Assembly: GCA_963678675.1 (NCBI GenBank)
Contig: OY783198.1
Coordinates: 26,646,684-26,710,683 of the forward strand
Source of the DNA: Xiphydria camelus
Lineage: Eukaryota; Arthropoda; Insecta; Hymenoptera; Xiphydriidae
Length of the DNA: 64,000 nucleotides
Direction of reading: 5' to 3'
How positions within the stretch are numbered: position 1 is the stretch's first letter; every line of letters starts with the position of its first letter. The notes below the pieces were generated by a model. It worked only from the letters and a program-made list of their open reading frames with translations, was not told where the DNA came from and searched no databases. A program made the translations under genes and the position numbers. Shown one piece after another: positions 23,776-35,243 of this stretch.

Positions 23776-24065
23776 CCCAGATGGAAAAGATCTATACGGA
23801 TTATACATATTTTGTATGCAGAGAGAGCGTATGAATTTGGGCTTGTTAAATTTATATTACGATTTCAACGTAAACCATATAATTGTATTATATACGAATT
23901 GTACAAGAATTTAAATAATTGAAATAATGTTATACATATGTAAACCATACGTAGTTCGTATATGTGGTTTACGTACAAATTATATATAGATTAAATAAGC
24001 CCAAATTTATATATGTTCTATATACAAAATATATGTGTAATCCGTATAGATCTTTTCAACCTGGG
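23776..24065. mobile_element. F1 MITE copy 4, uninterrupted
   Basis: Left end CCCAGATGGAAAAGATCTAT, right end the complement finishing CTTTTCAACCTGGG, with AT on both sides. 290 bp with no nested insertion, so it is the best reference for the intact F1 length. Foldback throughout. Confidence 0.9.
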
Positions 24066-24202
24066 ATGATTTACGGTATAAGAGGCTCACGGCCGAAGAG
24101 CTCGCCGCAAGGCCGGGCATGGGAACAGGAGGCATTCCAGAATCCCTCGCTAGATCCGTCAGCGGGAAGGTATCAAAAGAGTACACAGAGAAGAAGAATT
24201 AT

Positions 24203-24432
24203 TAGTTGGATCTAGTAAAAATTACTTACGGGGTCGCGAGTAATTATCCACTTATGTATATCAATGAAATTGTTTAAAATGCATCGATTTGATATCTCTT
24301 CCTTACAATCATATGGAATAGTAGGTATGTGATCACAAGGAAGAAATATCGAATTAATATGAAGAAAGATCAAATTGGCGGAAGTAAATAATTGCTTGCG
24401 ACCCCGCAAGTAATTTTTCGTAAATCCAACTA
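24203..24432. mobile_element. TIR element directly abutting the next one
   Basis: Inverted repeats of about 45 bp: TAGTTGGATCTAGTAAAAAT, then TTACTTACGGGGTCGC, mirrored at the right end. 230 bp, non-coding. The right end touches or slightly overlaps the left end of the 24433 element. Confidence 0.75.
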
Positions 24433-24780
24433 GGGTAAGAGTACCGATTGCGGCCGTCGCACCAGTTCCGGGCACTTGACATTTGTATTTGATTTATTAA
24501 ATAGGGATATTTTATTCCATGGCGAAATTTAAATTTACCACGTGAAATCAAAATGTTTCCGCCCTTACTTATAAAAAGTATCGGCAGATAGCCGCTACTG
24601 ATACCCGTGGCCGAAACTGGCAAAAATGGGTTTTCTAGTCTTTATTGTTTAAAAGTGGTTTTAGATATTGTTTATTATATTTTTTGGTGTAAGTAAATTA
24701 ATGAAACAATAATCAATATAACAATATAAAACTTAGAATAAAAAAAATCCTTAATGTGGCCGCAACCGGTACTCTTACCC
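24433..24780. mobile_element. TIR element GGGTAAGAGTACCG
   Basis: Ends GGGTAAGAGTACCGATTGCG and the inverted complement finishing CGGTACTCTTACCC; the inverted repeat continues into GGCC. 348 bp with an AT-rich interior and no coding capacity. Superfamily not recognised. Confidence 0.75.
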
Positions 24781-26794
24781 TGATTCTTTTTCTCCGCGTA
24801 CTGTACCGATCGGCAATTACCGATTTATCCGCGGATCAGCCGCGTACCGTAGCGGGATCGCGCCTTTCCGCTCGCCGCAGCGCGAACGAAACCGCGCCGC
24901 GCGAGATCATTAAGCCCTCGCGTCGCTTTTTGCCCCGATCGACATTCTGACCGCGCGGATCTTGCAGCCACCTCGACGGGGAACGCACGGCGAGGCCTGC
25001 GCGCGCGCGGCTCCGGGAGTCGAGCCGAGCCCGTCCGGTCGGTTGAGACTTGGTAAAAAAGGATCTACGTGTGCAGCGTGCGCGCGCGCCCGCGCGCGTT
25101 CCGTAACAATTCGTTTTTACGATCACTAACTTTCGACGACCTAATTTAAATGTCCCTCCGCGCGCGGCCGCGTCGGGATCGGCTTCAACTTTAACGACGT
25201 CTCGCCGGGCAAGAACGATCGGTCGTCGTCGCGTGGAAAACGATCAAGGTCATCGACTGGCAAGGTCAACCGCGAGCGGCACGCGGAGAGGCGAGACGGA
25301 CTCGTCCGCGCGGCTCGCTCCTTCGTTTCCCGACGATCGCGCGGGTCCGCCGCGTTCGATCGGCGATTCACGGTGCAGTGGTCACGGTGCGGTCGGTTTC
25401 TAAGAAAGCCTGGAGTCGTTCGTGAACTTTACGAGGCTCCGGGAGCCAGGTTTGTGCTGAGAGAAGAATCTGGTCGAAAGAACTGTAATTTTACGCGAAA
25501 TCCATGGCCAATTTTGGCGCCAACTCTTCGAAATAATGAAGTTTTAGTTATGGTAACAAGGGATTACGAATGGTGCAACCAGATCAACCTGCAGCACAGT
25601 CGATAGATGTCTCTGATCATTTTTTATATGGTTGACATTACCGTACAGCAGTATTATTAATCTATTTTTCTGATTAATTCAACCATGGTGTGTGACTATC
25701 ATTAAACTGTAATACAACACTGCATAATCGTTACTATAACCACGCAACAAAAGTTATTACAATTGCATTTACGGTCTGTCTAACCATAAATATAATATTA
25801 GCAGCCAGGAAAATTCAACCCTACGATCATGGTTGATCTTATCCTCCGCTTATCTCTCCGTGTGGATTTGTCGAAACAATTTGTTGTGATTTTATCGTCA
25901 TTAAATCGGTGTATCTCCAGGGAAACGCAAGATATTGGCGATGAAACAATGACAATTTCGACGTATCGATTCCACCGGAATTTCTCCGATAAAATCCACG
26001 ACTCCTTAAATCGTTAATTCTCGCGCTCGTCCCGTGGAATGAGATCGGCGAGTGCGGCGAGGCACCCCGGCGCGCGCTCGATCGGCGCCGAGCGCCAAAC
26101 ATGGAGAGCCTAGTCGAGAAATGCTAGAGTGACGTCATTGGGACACACGTGCGCCGCTTGCACCGCGGCACACTCGGCATGCACCGCGGCGCAACGGCGT
26201 CCCAACTCCCCCTCGCCCTCTGTCGCGAGGTCTTCTCGCGCGCTGCGGCAGTTTCTTGTAATAATTTATGACAGAGAATTATGCAGTAGACGTTCACACT
26301 CGCGCGCGAGAATCCCCGAGAATGGGATCCCGCGCCACGTATGGCCGATCTATTCCGTGTGAAACGGGAGTGCAACGTTCGTCTCGCTTTGAGCCGATGT
26401 CCGAGTCGGTGAAAAATTTGTATTTTCGTCGCGTACCAAAACGACATTTCCGCGCCCTGGCTTTGGCCCTTTGTTCACGGCCGCTACGCGCGTGAGGCGG
26501 AGGAGGGAGTGGCGCGGAAGCCGAGTTTGGCCGCATCATTCTTCCAGCCGAAAGGAGCGCCGTGAAACTTCGGAGGCCGGTTTATCGGGAGGGTGGAAAA
26601 TTGCGTTTGAATTTTTCGATACACGCGGTGTTGCTGTTTGACGGGGTGCCCTGATTCGAGTACTCGTCCGATGCACCTCGAGCGAAAGGGGCAGGATACA
26701 ATGCTGAAGACAAAGTGGGCGAAAGCCCACTTTTATCGGAAAGAAATTTTCGAGTAGATAAGTTCGTTTGTCTCTCTCAGAGCTCGGGAATTAA
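24781..26794. other. Unique DNA, no gene recognised
   Basis: CpG-rich at 24781-25400 and 26030-26760, more AT-rich at 25500-26010. No repeat pair or convincing exon seen. Confidence 0.35.
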
Positions 26795-27097
26795 CCCTTA
26801 GATGCACATGTTTCACTTCTGTGCATGAGTCGGGTCTCCCAGACCCGAATAGAAAATTACGATATGAATTATATTTTGGTGTATTTGTCATAATATTTTG
26901 GTTATAAAATGTAAGGTTTTTTTCAGCGAAGAAAATAATGTTAGATGGTATACATGCTTTTTTACATTACACTAAAAACATATAATATTTATTATCGGAA
27001 AATTAAAATAAACGTAAATCAATCGATCATTAATTACGAATTATAGTACTTTTTTTTTATCGCCGGGTCTTGCAGATCCGACCTGTGCGTCTAAGGG
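26795..27097. mobile_element. piggyBac-like MITE with TTAA duplication
   Basis: TIR CCCTTAGATGCACA left and TGTGCGTCTAAGGG right, flanked exactly by TTAA at 26791-26794 and 27098-27101. Just inside each end is a small hairpin of the form CGGGTCT...AGA(C/T)CCG. 303 bp, AT-rich interior, no transposase frame. TTAA plus a CCC start is diagnostic of piggyBac-type mobility. Confidence 0.9.
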
Positions 27098-27125
27098 TTA
27101 ACTTCGACTACACTTTGAATACCTA

Positions 27126-27353
27126 CATAAGTGGAAAAATTCGATATGTTTTGTATACGATCCATAGGTGGTTTGGTCATATCTAGATTATATACGATTT
27201 TTATATTAACCATATAAGGACTACCCCTACTATACCTATATGGATTTTTAAATGATTGTATAATTCAGATATAGTTTATACATGGTTATTATAGAAATCA
27301 TACGATGACCAAAAAAACCACCATATGGATCATATAGAACTCTTCCGCCCGAA
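27126..27353. mobile_element. F1 MITE copy 5, diverged
   Basis: Left end reads GTGGAAAAATTCGATATG, right end CATATAGAACTCTTCCGCCC. F1 body motifs (ATATGGTTATTATAGAAATC) are clear, but the outermost CCC/GGG bases have decayed and flanking dinucleotides (TA, CA) do not match. Uninterrupted, about 228 bp. Starts 24 bp after the piggyBac-like MITE. Confidence 0.75.
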
Positions 27354-27696
27354 CACCTTCGGATTTGCGAAAAGATGCCGAGATGTTCATTGAAGAAACG
27401 GAGTTAATAAAATCGCAACGAAACAGATGGAGGTTCGAGCAAAATATCGACGACAAATCCGAGACCTCGGCAGCGCGTCGATTACGCATTCCGCGTGGGC
27501 GATCGTTGTGCACGCGTGAGGTCCCGCGCGACTAAACAGTTTGTGACGTCGCGTCAGACGGTTTCGCGCGCAGGCGTCGTCGCTCGATACACGCGGCACG
27601 CTCTACGCGCGTGTACACAGCGAGTATGTACATCAGCGCGCGACCGCACGTTTAAGTACGCGTACACGCGTGTGTGGGACTTATATATAGTCGGCT

Positions 27697-27723
27697 TGTG
27701 TGTGTGTGTGTGTGTGTGTGTGT
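27697..27723. repeat. (TG)n microsatellite
   Basis: Uninterrupted TG dinucleotides. Confidence 0.95.
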
Positions 27724-27792
27724 TAGGACGACCGCGCGCGCGGGTCACCGCACTCAACGCGCGAGGTGTTTTTCCGTGGATTCGCGCTCCTG

Positions 27793-27809
27793 CCCCCCCC
27801 CCCCCCCCC
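27793..27809. repeat. C17 homopolymer
   Basis: Seventeen consecutive C, the longest in the window. Confidence 0.95.
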
Positions 27810-28233
27810 TCCCCGGCATGACAACTGCACCGCGCGACGACGTCGATCGCCGTTTTAACGCCGTCGACCCTTCTCGCGGGGATGGGGTCTTCGCATCCGC
27901 GTCAAAACGACGATTCGTCGCCGATGAAACGTTCTAATTAGAGTCAAATTACATTCGCCGCCGCCCCTTTCATTACGCGACGCGGGGGTGTAATTTGAGA
28001 AACGTTCAAACGCCGCGCGCGCACGGGTAAAGCAACTACACCCCTAGCCTTAACGCAATGGGGGTCGTTTGTCTTGGTCTCGTATCGATCCGATTTCGAG
28101 ACGAGGAGGTCGACACGTCCTGGTGGAAATTTTAGGTCCTCATGCGGGGATATTGAAGATTTTCTTCTTCTTTTATTAGACAAATTATTATTTACACACG
28201 CAAAGGGTGCATTTTATACGCTGTAGTGAAATA

Positions 28234-28435
28234 TACCGAGAAAAATATGTCACGAATTCAAGTAAATGGTTTTCTTGGCACTTTTCACGTCGGTTTAATT
28301 GAGTAAAGTGGTATTTGTTTGGATTTAAAAAAATCGATTGAATCCAAGCAAACATTGCCTGATCCGAATCAATCATCGACACGAATAGTGCCAAGAATAC
28401 AATTTATTTGGATTCGCCACTTATTTTCCTCAGTA
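28234..28435. mobile_element. Tc1/mariner-type MITE, TACYGAG subfamily
   Basis: Ends TACCGAGAAAAATATG and the complement of TACTGAGGAAAATAAG, flanked by TA on both sides. Inner motif TTCTTGGCAC(T/A) is repeated in inverted orientation near each end. 202 bp. A solo end of the same family lies at 57019-57095. Confidence 0.8.
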
Positions 28436-28440
28436 TACAT

Positions 28441-28711
28441 CAATTGAAGGGTTTCTTTCAAAAACAGTATTTGTCAAAAAAATGAAATTTTCGAGGACAA
28501 CAAAAAACCACCTATCTTCCTAAAAATGTATGATATAAACAGCAAATTTCAACAACAGTTAGAAAACTACATTAGTATTAGTTCTGTTTTTGGGAGAAAT
28601 AAATTCGTATACGGTTAGATATAATGAAAGAGTTGGCATTTACTACCAATAGATACTACAAAAATCAATTTTTTTTGACAAATGCTGTTTTTCAAAGAAA
28701 CCCTTCAATTC
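28441..28711. mobile_element. TIR element TTGAAGGGTTTCTTT
   Basis: Inverted repeats TTGAAGGGTTTCTTTCAAAA and the complement near 28680-28708, extending about 45 bp into TTTGTCAAAAAAA. About 270 bp and AT-rich. It begins 5 bp after the previous MITE ends. Confidence 0.8.
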
Positions 28712-29689
28712 AGAGAGAGGAGCTATCCAGAATTCTCTACAAATCCCGCGTGAAATAATGGCGATAATTCGTAAACGAGAGGAAAATATCTGCAGGGGTA
28801 CGAAGAGAACAGAAGAAAACCTCGAAGAAAAATTCACCTTCTCTCCACACAGAATGAGTTCACTCGTTGTGTGCCGTATCAAGGCCGCGAGCATCGGCCG
28901 AGTCGATGTTGACGTCAGAGGCTCATCCGTCGGCGTTGATTCGCCTCGGATCCGTTCCATCCTCTGAAAATGACTCGCTGCGCAGTAGACGAGAGACGTA
29001 GCCATAGATTACACACGCTGTCTCGTCGCGCGTGCCCACAAATCTACGCGCAATAACGTACAATCGCTCGTAAGTGCGCGCGAGATATCGCGATAAAAAG
29101 TACGGCATCGCGCATCGCTGCGGAGAAATACATAAAGGCGCCCCATTATCGGTGGCGTCGGCTGCGGTGCAACGGACGTTTCCCGTGGGAAACCGACGAG
29201 CGATCGGCAAATACGCCGTGTACAAGTTCCCTCGTCATCGACGAATCGAAGAACATCTACGATCTCCGATCGGTCCCCGCGATGACCATCACCCGTCATG
29301 ATTCATCGAATTACGATTCCAGAGGCGTTTCCTCCAGCGATGTCTTTGACCCGCACGAATACCGATACACTCGCGCGTGCCCGATGTGCGCGTTAACTTC
29401 CGTTTTATTATCCCCGCGTCTAGCCTCTTCGTATCCATTTCCCCGCCTCCCACTTTCTCTAATTGCATCTGCCAGCCCGCGACCACCCCCCCTCCGATAT
29501 TTAACCGCTAGACGCTCGATCTTCTTTTTTCTTTCTTTCCCACTCCACCATCCTTCCCGGGGCGAGGCAATTCCCCCGTTTCATAGTCCCGCCTCGTCGT
29601 TTGCGCCTTATCTCTTTCTCGCCTCGCCGCGGTATTTCGCGAATTTCAGGAATTCGCGACCCTTCCGGCCCCTTACCGCCCTCCCACCT
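28712..29689. other. Unique DNA, no gene recognised
   Basis: Frames overlap on both strands around 28920-29300. No repeat or RNA gene seen. Confidence 0.35.
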
Positions 29690-30185
29690 CCTCTTCACCT
29701 GGAATTCGGCGGTAATTAGTTCTCGTTCTTCTCGGGAGGGGTCTCCTGCGACGGCGAGTCGCGGGGGCATCGATATTTGACGGGTGCGAATATATATGCG
29801 CGTGTTTACCCTTAACAATTGGGGGCAGCGAGGTACTCCTTTGAAGTTATCGAAAGGCTGTCCTTATTTTCTCTTTCACTCGGAATTCGGTGATCGTTGG
29901 TTCTCTCGATTTTCTTTGTTCTCGAAACGAATTTCGGAAGTTGTTCGACGCGGACGAGTGCTCGCGTGGAAGGGGAGGAGGATCGGTATTTGAAAGGTGT
30001 GGGATGTATTTGGTACCCATAGGCGGGTTGTACGCGGGGACGGCTGTGTACAGTCGGGGCATCCCCACTTTGGTATATTTATAACTGTTACGCTTTCAAC
30101 ATTATTGGAAGTCGCCCTCTCCCCTCTCCGCACCTGGAATTCGGCGGTAATTAATTCCCACGCTTTTTGCCCTTCTCGGAAGGCT
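29690..30185. repeat. Decayed tandem or dispersed repeat, three units
   Basis: The motif CACCTGGAATTCGGCGGTAA appears at about 29697 and 30131, with a diverged form at 29877 (CACTCGGAATTCGGTGATCG). Downstream (C/G)ATATTTGA(C/A)(G/A)GGTG blocks also recur (29770 and 29983). Spacing is unequal (about 180 and 254 bp), so the array has been disrupted. Confidence 0.55.
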
Positions 30186-30558
30186 TATTATTCGAAATTA
30201 ATAAAGGAGCATCGAAATTCCACGTTTCAGACGTACAACAGGTACACGAGCTCGGCTGAAGCCGCCGAGTCAGTCGTTACGCGCTTTCGAAGTTATCGAG
30301 ACATTTTCCAAGTGATAATTTTACATCGCAAGGCGTATCTGTCAACTTAGCGCGGTCTCTCACGGGTCGGTTTGCTTCGAGCAAAAACCGCGCTCGGTAT
30401 CCGTGCGGCATACCGACTGGTTGTCGCTCTATACTATACACTTTGTATCGATGCTCGCACACGGGTCGGCGTGGCATCGGCGCGAAGCGGTTTGTACTCG
30501 GTGTGTTGGGTGCAACATCATCAATCGGTCGCGTCTCGACATTTGCAGGCTGTAGCAT
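30186..30558. other. Unique DNA, no feature seen
   Basis: Nothing recognisable. Confidence 0.4.
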
Positions 30559-30864
30559 CTAGGCAGTCGGGCTTTCCCGGTCGAACCTCCCGTTCGGGTG
30601 TACCAAGGACGGTCTACACTCCCTCACACACATGTTTCTATTTTGTCTGCTTATCAATGGCTTAACGTGTCTGACTAGTTTTAGAAAAGAATTTTTTGAC
30701 ATTCTACACATTGCCTTAGACTTATCATTTTCACTCAATTCTCTTGCTGTACCATAGTTGCGTTCAATGTACGGATGGATCCAAAATATCTTTTTTCTGC
30801 GGTTTCTTAAATAATCATAAATTACAATAATATCTTCATCACTCCAATCACTAGACGTAGACAT
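30559..30864 (-). pseudogene. HARBI1-like PIF/Harbinger nuclease, N-terminal fragment
   Basis: The 101-residue frame begins MSTSSDWSDEDIIVIY. Residues 17-31 (YLRNRRKKIFWIHP) match the Arg-rich stretch and W-[IV]-H-P motif that open many HARBI1/ALP1-like proteins; residues 53-75 (CRMSKNSF ... VKPLISRQN) match the conserved FRM(S/T)..F..L...(I/V).P.I..(Q/R)(N/D)T region. Similarity stops near residue 78, and the rest of the frame looks like unrelated DNA. The DDE nuclease core that would cut and join DNA is absent, so it cannot be an active transposase. It is more AT-rich than its flanks, as expected for a transposon relic. An exon ending at a GT near residue 78 is possible but unsupported by a second exon. 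Family assignment is from memory of the motifs. Confidence 0.7.
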
Positions 30865-32166
30865 GTTTCCTACTACTTTTCGCCGCGAAATAGCACGAAA
30901 TGAAATGCGCCGGCAAGCGTCGCGCCGCCAGCATACCGAGGCTGTGAGCGAGGCTCGCTAGTAAAGAATCGGTAAGACATTTACCGTATCTACCGAAGCG
31001 ATACCGGGGCGTCAGCACCACCTATAACCGAAGAAGGTAAGTATCCTCGATCGCGCGCGAGTGAAAGAGGAACACGGAGGGAGAGACGAGCCACGGCGAG
31101 TGGGCCTGCGAGGAATAGGGGTTGAGCGAAGTGGGTCGGAATTTGCCGAGAGGCTCGCGCGACATTAGTAAATTTGTCCCTGCTGGCTCGTCCCTCGCGC
31201 CCCCGCGCGCGGCAACGACACCGCGTGCTTTTACCCGCGATTCCTGCGGTATTTGCATAACCCGAAGTTTAAATTAAATTATTTCCGACGTGGAATATTA
31301 ATGCGACTTAGACGAAGTGCGAGTGAACATGAGGGTGGGAGGGAGAGGGAGAAAATAAGGCGGAGAGAGAGAGAGAGAGAGAGACTCGCGGCAGGCAAGC
31401 GTCCCCGTTAGCGGTGTATTCGAGACTTTCGAGGATTAACGAGAGCGTGGCGCAACGCCTACACCGACGTTTCGCTTAATCCGCCTCGAATTAATATCCA
31501 ACGGATTTATAAGCCGAATGACTGCAGCGGATCCGGACGGGCGCGCGCGCGCGTTTAATCTATAAGCGACGAGCGCGGCGCGCGCCGAGAATGCTCCTCG
31601 TATTAATTTTGTCCGACTATACACGGAGCCGTGACTACTTATGGGAATGTTAAATTACCGGTTCGGCTTTGGCTTACGCAACGACGCTTTATTACGGTTC
31701 GCGTGTCGTCGAGATAAGCCATCTCGTCGATAAGCGTATTTGCGGTACACGACTCCTCTATATCGAGCTCTGATCGGGCGCGCGGAAATAGGTTAGACTG
31801 CGGGGAAACGTATTATTCTCGTATTCGTGCATCGGCCGAGGGAACGAATCCACGTGATTCGTTTGTACGCGCGCCAGAGCTCGTTTGATGGATACACCTG
31901 TTTACGCGCGCTTCCGTATAATGTCTTCGATTTTTATACATATTCATCGGGAAGGTGTAAGTAGATTGGTTAAGTAGGCGTAGCGATGTTTCGCGATAGC
32001 TGCACGAGTGATTTAGTGCGACGGGATTTATATACGAGCAGTTCGTATCGACGAGCGGTGGTAGGAGTATAACGAGGAATATACAGCGGGAAAATAATCC
32101 GAATTAATCGGCGGTAGTTTAATAGGAAGGTTTTTTTTTGGAATTTTTTGGGTTATCGTGAGATAT
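30865..32166. other. CpG-rich DNA, possible transposon remnant next to the HARBI1-like piece
   Basis: 30865-31030 could be the 5' part of the Harbinger relic, but no TIR or TWA duplication was identified. A (GA)n tract is at 31362-31384. Nothing else is recognised. Confidence 0.35.
31362..31384. repeat. (GA)n microsatellite
   Basis: About 11 GA units. Confidence 0.9.
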
Positions 32167-32714
32167 TCCAGGCGGGAAAGTTATATATGGATTTGTGGTT
32201 CTATATGGATTATACATGATTTCTATATAAATCATATATGGACTGTATGTATGGATTATACAGAAATTTGAAAAATTGAAATAATCCATATACATGTATA
32301 GTCCATAAATGTAAAACAAAGTCAGGTTAGTGTTACACTATTTATAACTAAAGAACGGCTGGACAGATTTTTATGACCTTTGATTCTTGGATTTGTCTCC
32401 GCCACGAATAGCAGAGAATAAGTATTAAAGCGTCTGAAAAATTGACGAAAAAGAAAATTTATTATGAAAATTAATTTTTCTAGAAAAGTTTCATTTCGAT
32501 TCGTTTCAATAAAGCAAATGCCTTGCTGCAAATTGAATTACATTAATTTAAACGTAGGTATAATTGAAATACATTTCTTTTTTAAGTTAATACAACATTT
32601 ATTGATTCTGAGGCGGTACGAAGTTCGCCGGGTCAGCTAGTAGTCCATATATGGTTTATATGGAAATCGAGGACATGGACTACATACGAACCACGTAGAA
32701 CTTTTCCGCCTGTG
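32167..32714. mobile_element. F1 MITE copy 6, interrupted by a Helitron-like or LINE-like insert
   Basis: Left end TCCAGGCGGGAAAGTTATAT and right end AGAACTTTTCCGCCTGTG, with AT on both sides if one changed base is allowed at each end. F1 body motifs flank a foreign 329-bp segment at 32312-32640; removal leaves about 219 bp. Confidence 0.8.
32312..32640 (+). mobile_element. Helitron-like non-autonomous insert (alternative: LINE/SINE fragment)
   Basis: The 3' end, GCGGTACGAAGTTCGCCGGG then TCAGCTAG followed by T, resembles insect Helitron termini: a short GGCG...CGCC hairpin a few bases before CTAG/T. Near the 5' end, TATTTATAACTAAAGAACGG then CTGGACAGATTTTTATGA resembles sequence commonly seen in non-autonomous Helitrons. 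Against this, a 13-bp near-direct repeat (TAGTCCATA(A/T)ATG) flanks the insert at 32299 and 32641, which would suit a LINE-type insertion; but F1 itself contains repeats of that motif, so the repeat may be coincidental. Confidence 0.5.
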
Positions 32715-33474
32715 ATCTTATTATCAATCTAAACAATTTTATTTTCCATCAACAAGCAATACATCTCTCGACGACGCGAATAGCCCACACGAACGCATCA
32801 CCCTGGCAGACGCGCGCTGCCAAGTGGCGTGCTCCACGTATTTCGCATCTCACCCATCTCACACATCCCCCATTCAGCCGTCCGCATCCGTATTCGCCGA
32901 AGCGCCACCGCGTATACACATCGGAGAGCCACGCGACGGCGATCCCCCTCCCCGCCTTAGCCCACATGCCCGCGCGGGAAACGCGAATTTCAATACTCGT
33001 CCGCTCGCGTAATGTATGCACGTCAACGGAGTGCGCGGTGGTTAAGTTTGTCTGGCATTAATCATCCACTCGAGCCTCCAGTCCCTTCTCTCTCTCTCTC
33101 TCTCTCTCCATGAGACGAGGAATAACAGAGACTGGAGTGTTCCTCTCTTCATACTCCGCAACCCCTCGACGCGACTGCTATGCCTCTCGCGCTCGTCCGC
33201 TCCGTTCGAGAGTTCAGAGAGCAGCTGATGGTTCGAGCATCGAGCTACCTCCGCCGAGCTACCCACCTACTCTCGTACCTGCGTGCCCGTCGGCTACCCG
33301 GCAATCCGCCTGCAATCGATTCCGCTCGAGTGCATCAGCGCGCGCGTTCCTCGTGCCTCGCGACTAACTCAGGGCATCTGTGGGGAATGTGTACGTCGTA
33401 CGGGTACGCGTACCTCGGTACGCGCGCGATCGTCCCGTCGAACACACACGCGCATACCGCCTAGACATGACTAG
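32715..33474. other. Unique CpG-rich DNA with a (CT)n tract at 33086-33108
   Basis: No gene recognised; open frames overlap on both strands. Confidence 0.4.
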
Positions 33475-33895
33475 ATTATAAATATAAATTTATCAAATGA
33501 AAAGTTTTCAAGATATTCGAATAATAAGATTATTCGTTAAATTGTTATCTTATTCAATTATGTGTTTTAATTGTTCAAACTTAGCTTTATGTGGATTTCA
33601 TTCAAGATTTAATTATGGGAATAATTTTATTAAATAAGATTAAATAAGATTTTTTATATTTTTTATTGTAATTTTATTAACTTTATTATATTCTTTACGT
33701 TAATTTTTTGATTTAAGATTTAATCATTATAAATTAATATCTGAATTTTTTACAAGATAATTCAATTATTATACATTTTAGAATATTAATATTATTTTTT
33801 AATCTATTATTATAGGAAGAATTATAAGATGATTATTTTTTCTTTTTATATAGTTATTTATATAAATTTATAGAATTATTTACATAAAAAGATGT
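33475..33895. other. AT-rich island
   Basis: About 420 bp almost free of CpG, between strongly CpG-rich flanks with sharp edges. TATAAATTTAT-like sequence occurs near both ends, hinting at an AT-rich transposon, but clear TIRs are lacking. Confidence 0.5.
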
Positions 33896-35243
33896 ACCAT
33901 CTACGCGTACAGCACACGGTACGCGCCTCGGGAACGCGTTACTAACGCGGCGCGCGAGCCGAATAACTCCGGCGTCTCCTCCGCGGGGCCGTGAAAAATT
34001 ATGAAAATTCGGGGAATCTCTCGACGGGCGTCGCTCGTTCCAGACGCGCGCGTTTGCGCCAATCGTCTCGCGTGAAGGCTGACGTCGTTCCGTTTTATTT
34101 CTTTTTTTTTTTTTCGGAGGCAAGCCGTGTGTGTACGTACATTTCGGTCACGGTGCTTTTTACAGATCGTATATCACGGCGGCACATCTATTTCCCCTCT
34201 CGTCGCTCACTCTCCATCGCCTGCAGTTTTCTCTGATTTAATCCAGGCAGGCAAGCAGACGCAATCGTTTCGCCGCGGATGGAGAAGTCTCGCAATTAAT
34301 TAAGACTCCATTACCGAGTAATCGATCGAGCGAGAAGTCACACAGGACGTTATTTGATCGCTCGACTCTATTCCTCGTACAAGGGACCGACTGGATATCC
34401 TCGGATTGGCGGGTAGACCTTCTTATTTCGCCCAAAATGAAAAAGGGCTTTCATCCCTCGCGTTATACGGGAGGACGAGTATCTGGGCGATCGTACGATT
34501 TCACGGGGTCGCGGCTCTGCCGCAGGGGTGAAAAGTGAAAAAGTGCGGCGATTTTTCTTTTTCGCCTCTTTACAGCGGCCCCGAGCTTTCCGCGCGCGCC
34601 TACCCGTTACCGTGCCGCGGCTGGTACGTATAATATTATACACGACGCGGGCGAGCTTGCAGCGAAGCTCGCCTCGGTCGTGGTAGCAGCGCGCGGCGCA
34701 ACGCGGAAGCCTCGTAATTGCAGTAACATGGCTGACCGAGTCAAAGTGTAAATATAGCTCGCGTAAGCTCTCCGCATTGCTTCATTAATTCCTGCTTCGT
34801 TATGCCAAGTTACCGAGCGAAGCTTTATCCCGAGCACGCGGATCCCGTCCACGTGTCGGACCGTCTAATTGCCAGCCGCGTCGGGCGTATCGATCGATCG
34901 GACGCGTCGGAATTAGAGTCTGTCGTCGACGGGGTCGCGCTCTCGCGACGAGCGTATAGTCGTATAAAGCGGAGTGATGATGTCATCCCAGACTCGAACG
35001 CGCAACGAGCATTTCGTGACACAACCGTTAAATTTCAGCCCTTCCCCGACGAGGGGATGGGACGATAAAGATTCACGGCCACATATCAATTTTAGTATGT
35101 ACCTCGTTCTTTCATCCCTTTTATGGCTGGCAGTCGGGGGATGTTACAAGGGCGGTTACAACTCGGAACTATCAGGACGCGTCAATTTGTAGGAGCAGTG
35201 AAATTGATATTTGACGTTTCTCTCGGCTTCTTTCAACTTTTCA
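33896..35243. other. CpG-rich unique DNA, no gene recognised
   Basis: Nothing recognisable on either strand. Confidence 0.35.

Larger units (their letters stand above)
27354..28233. other. CpG-rich unique DNA with microsatellites
   Basis: Holds a (TG)n tract and a C17 homopolymer; no gene recognised. Confidence 0.4.
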
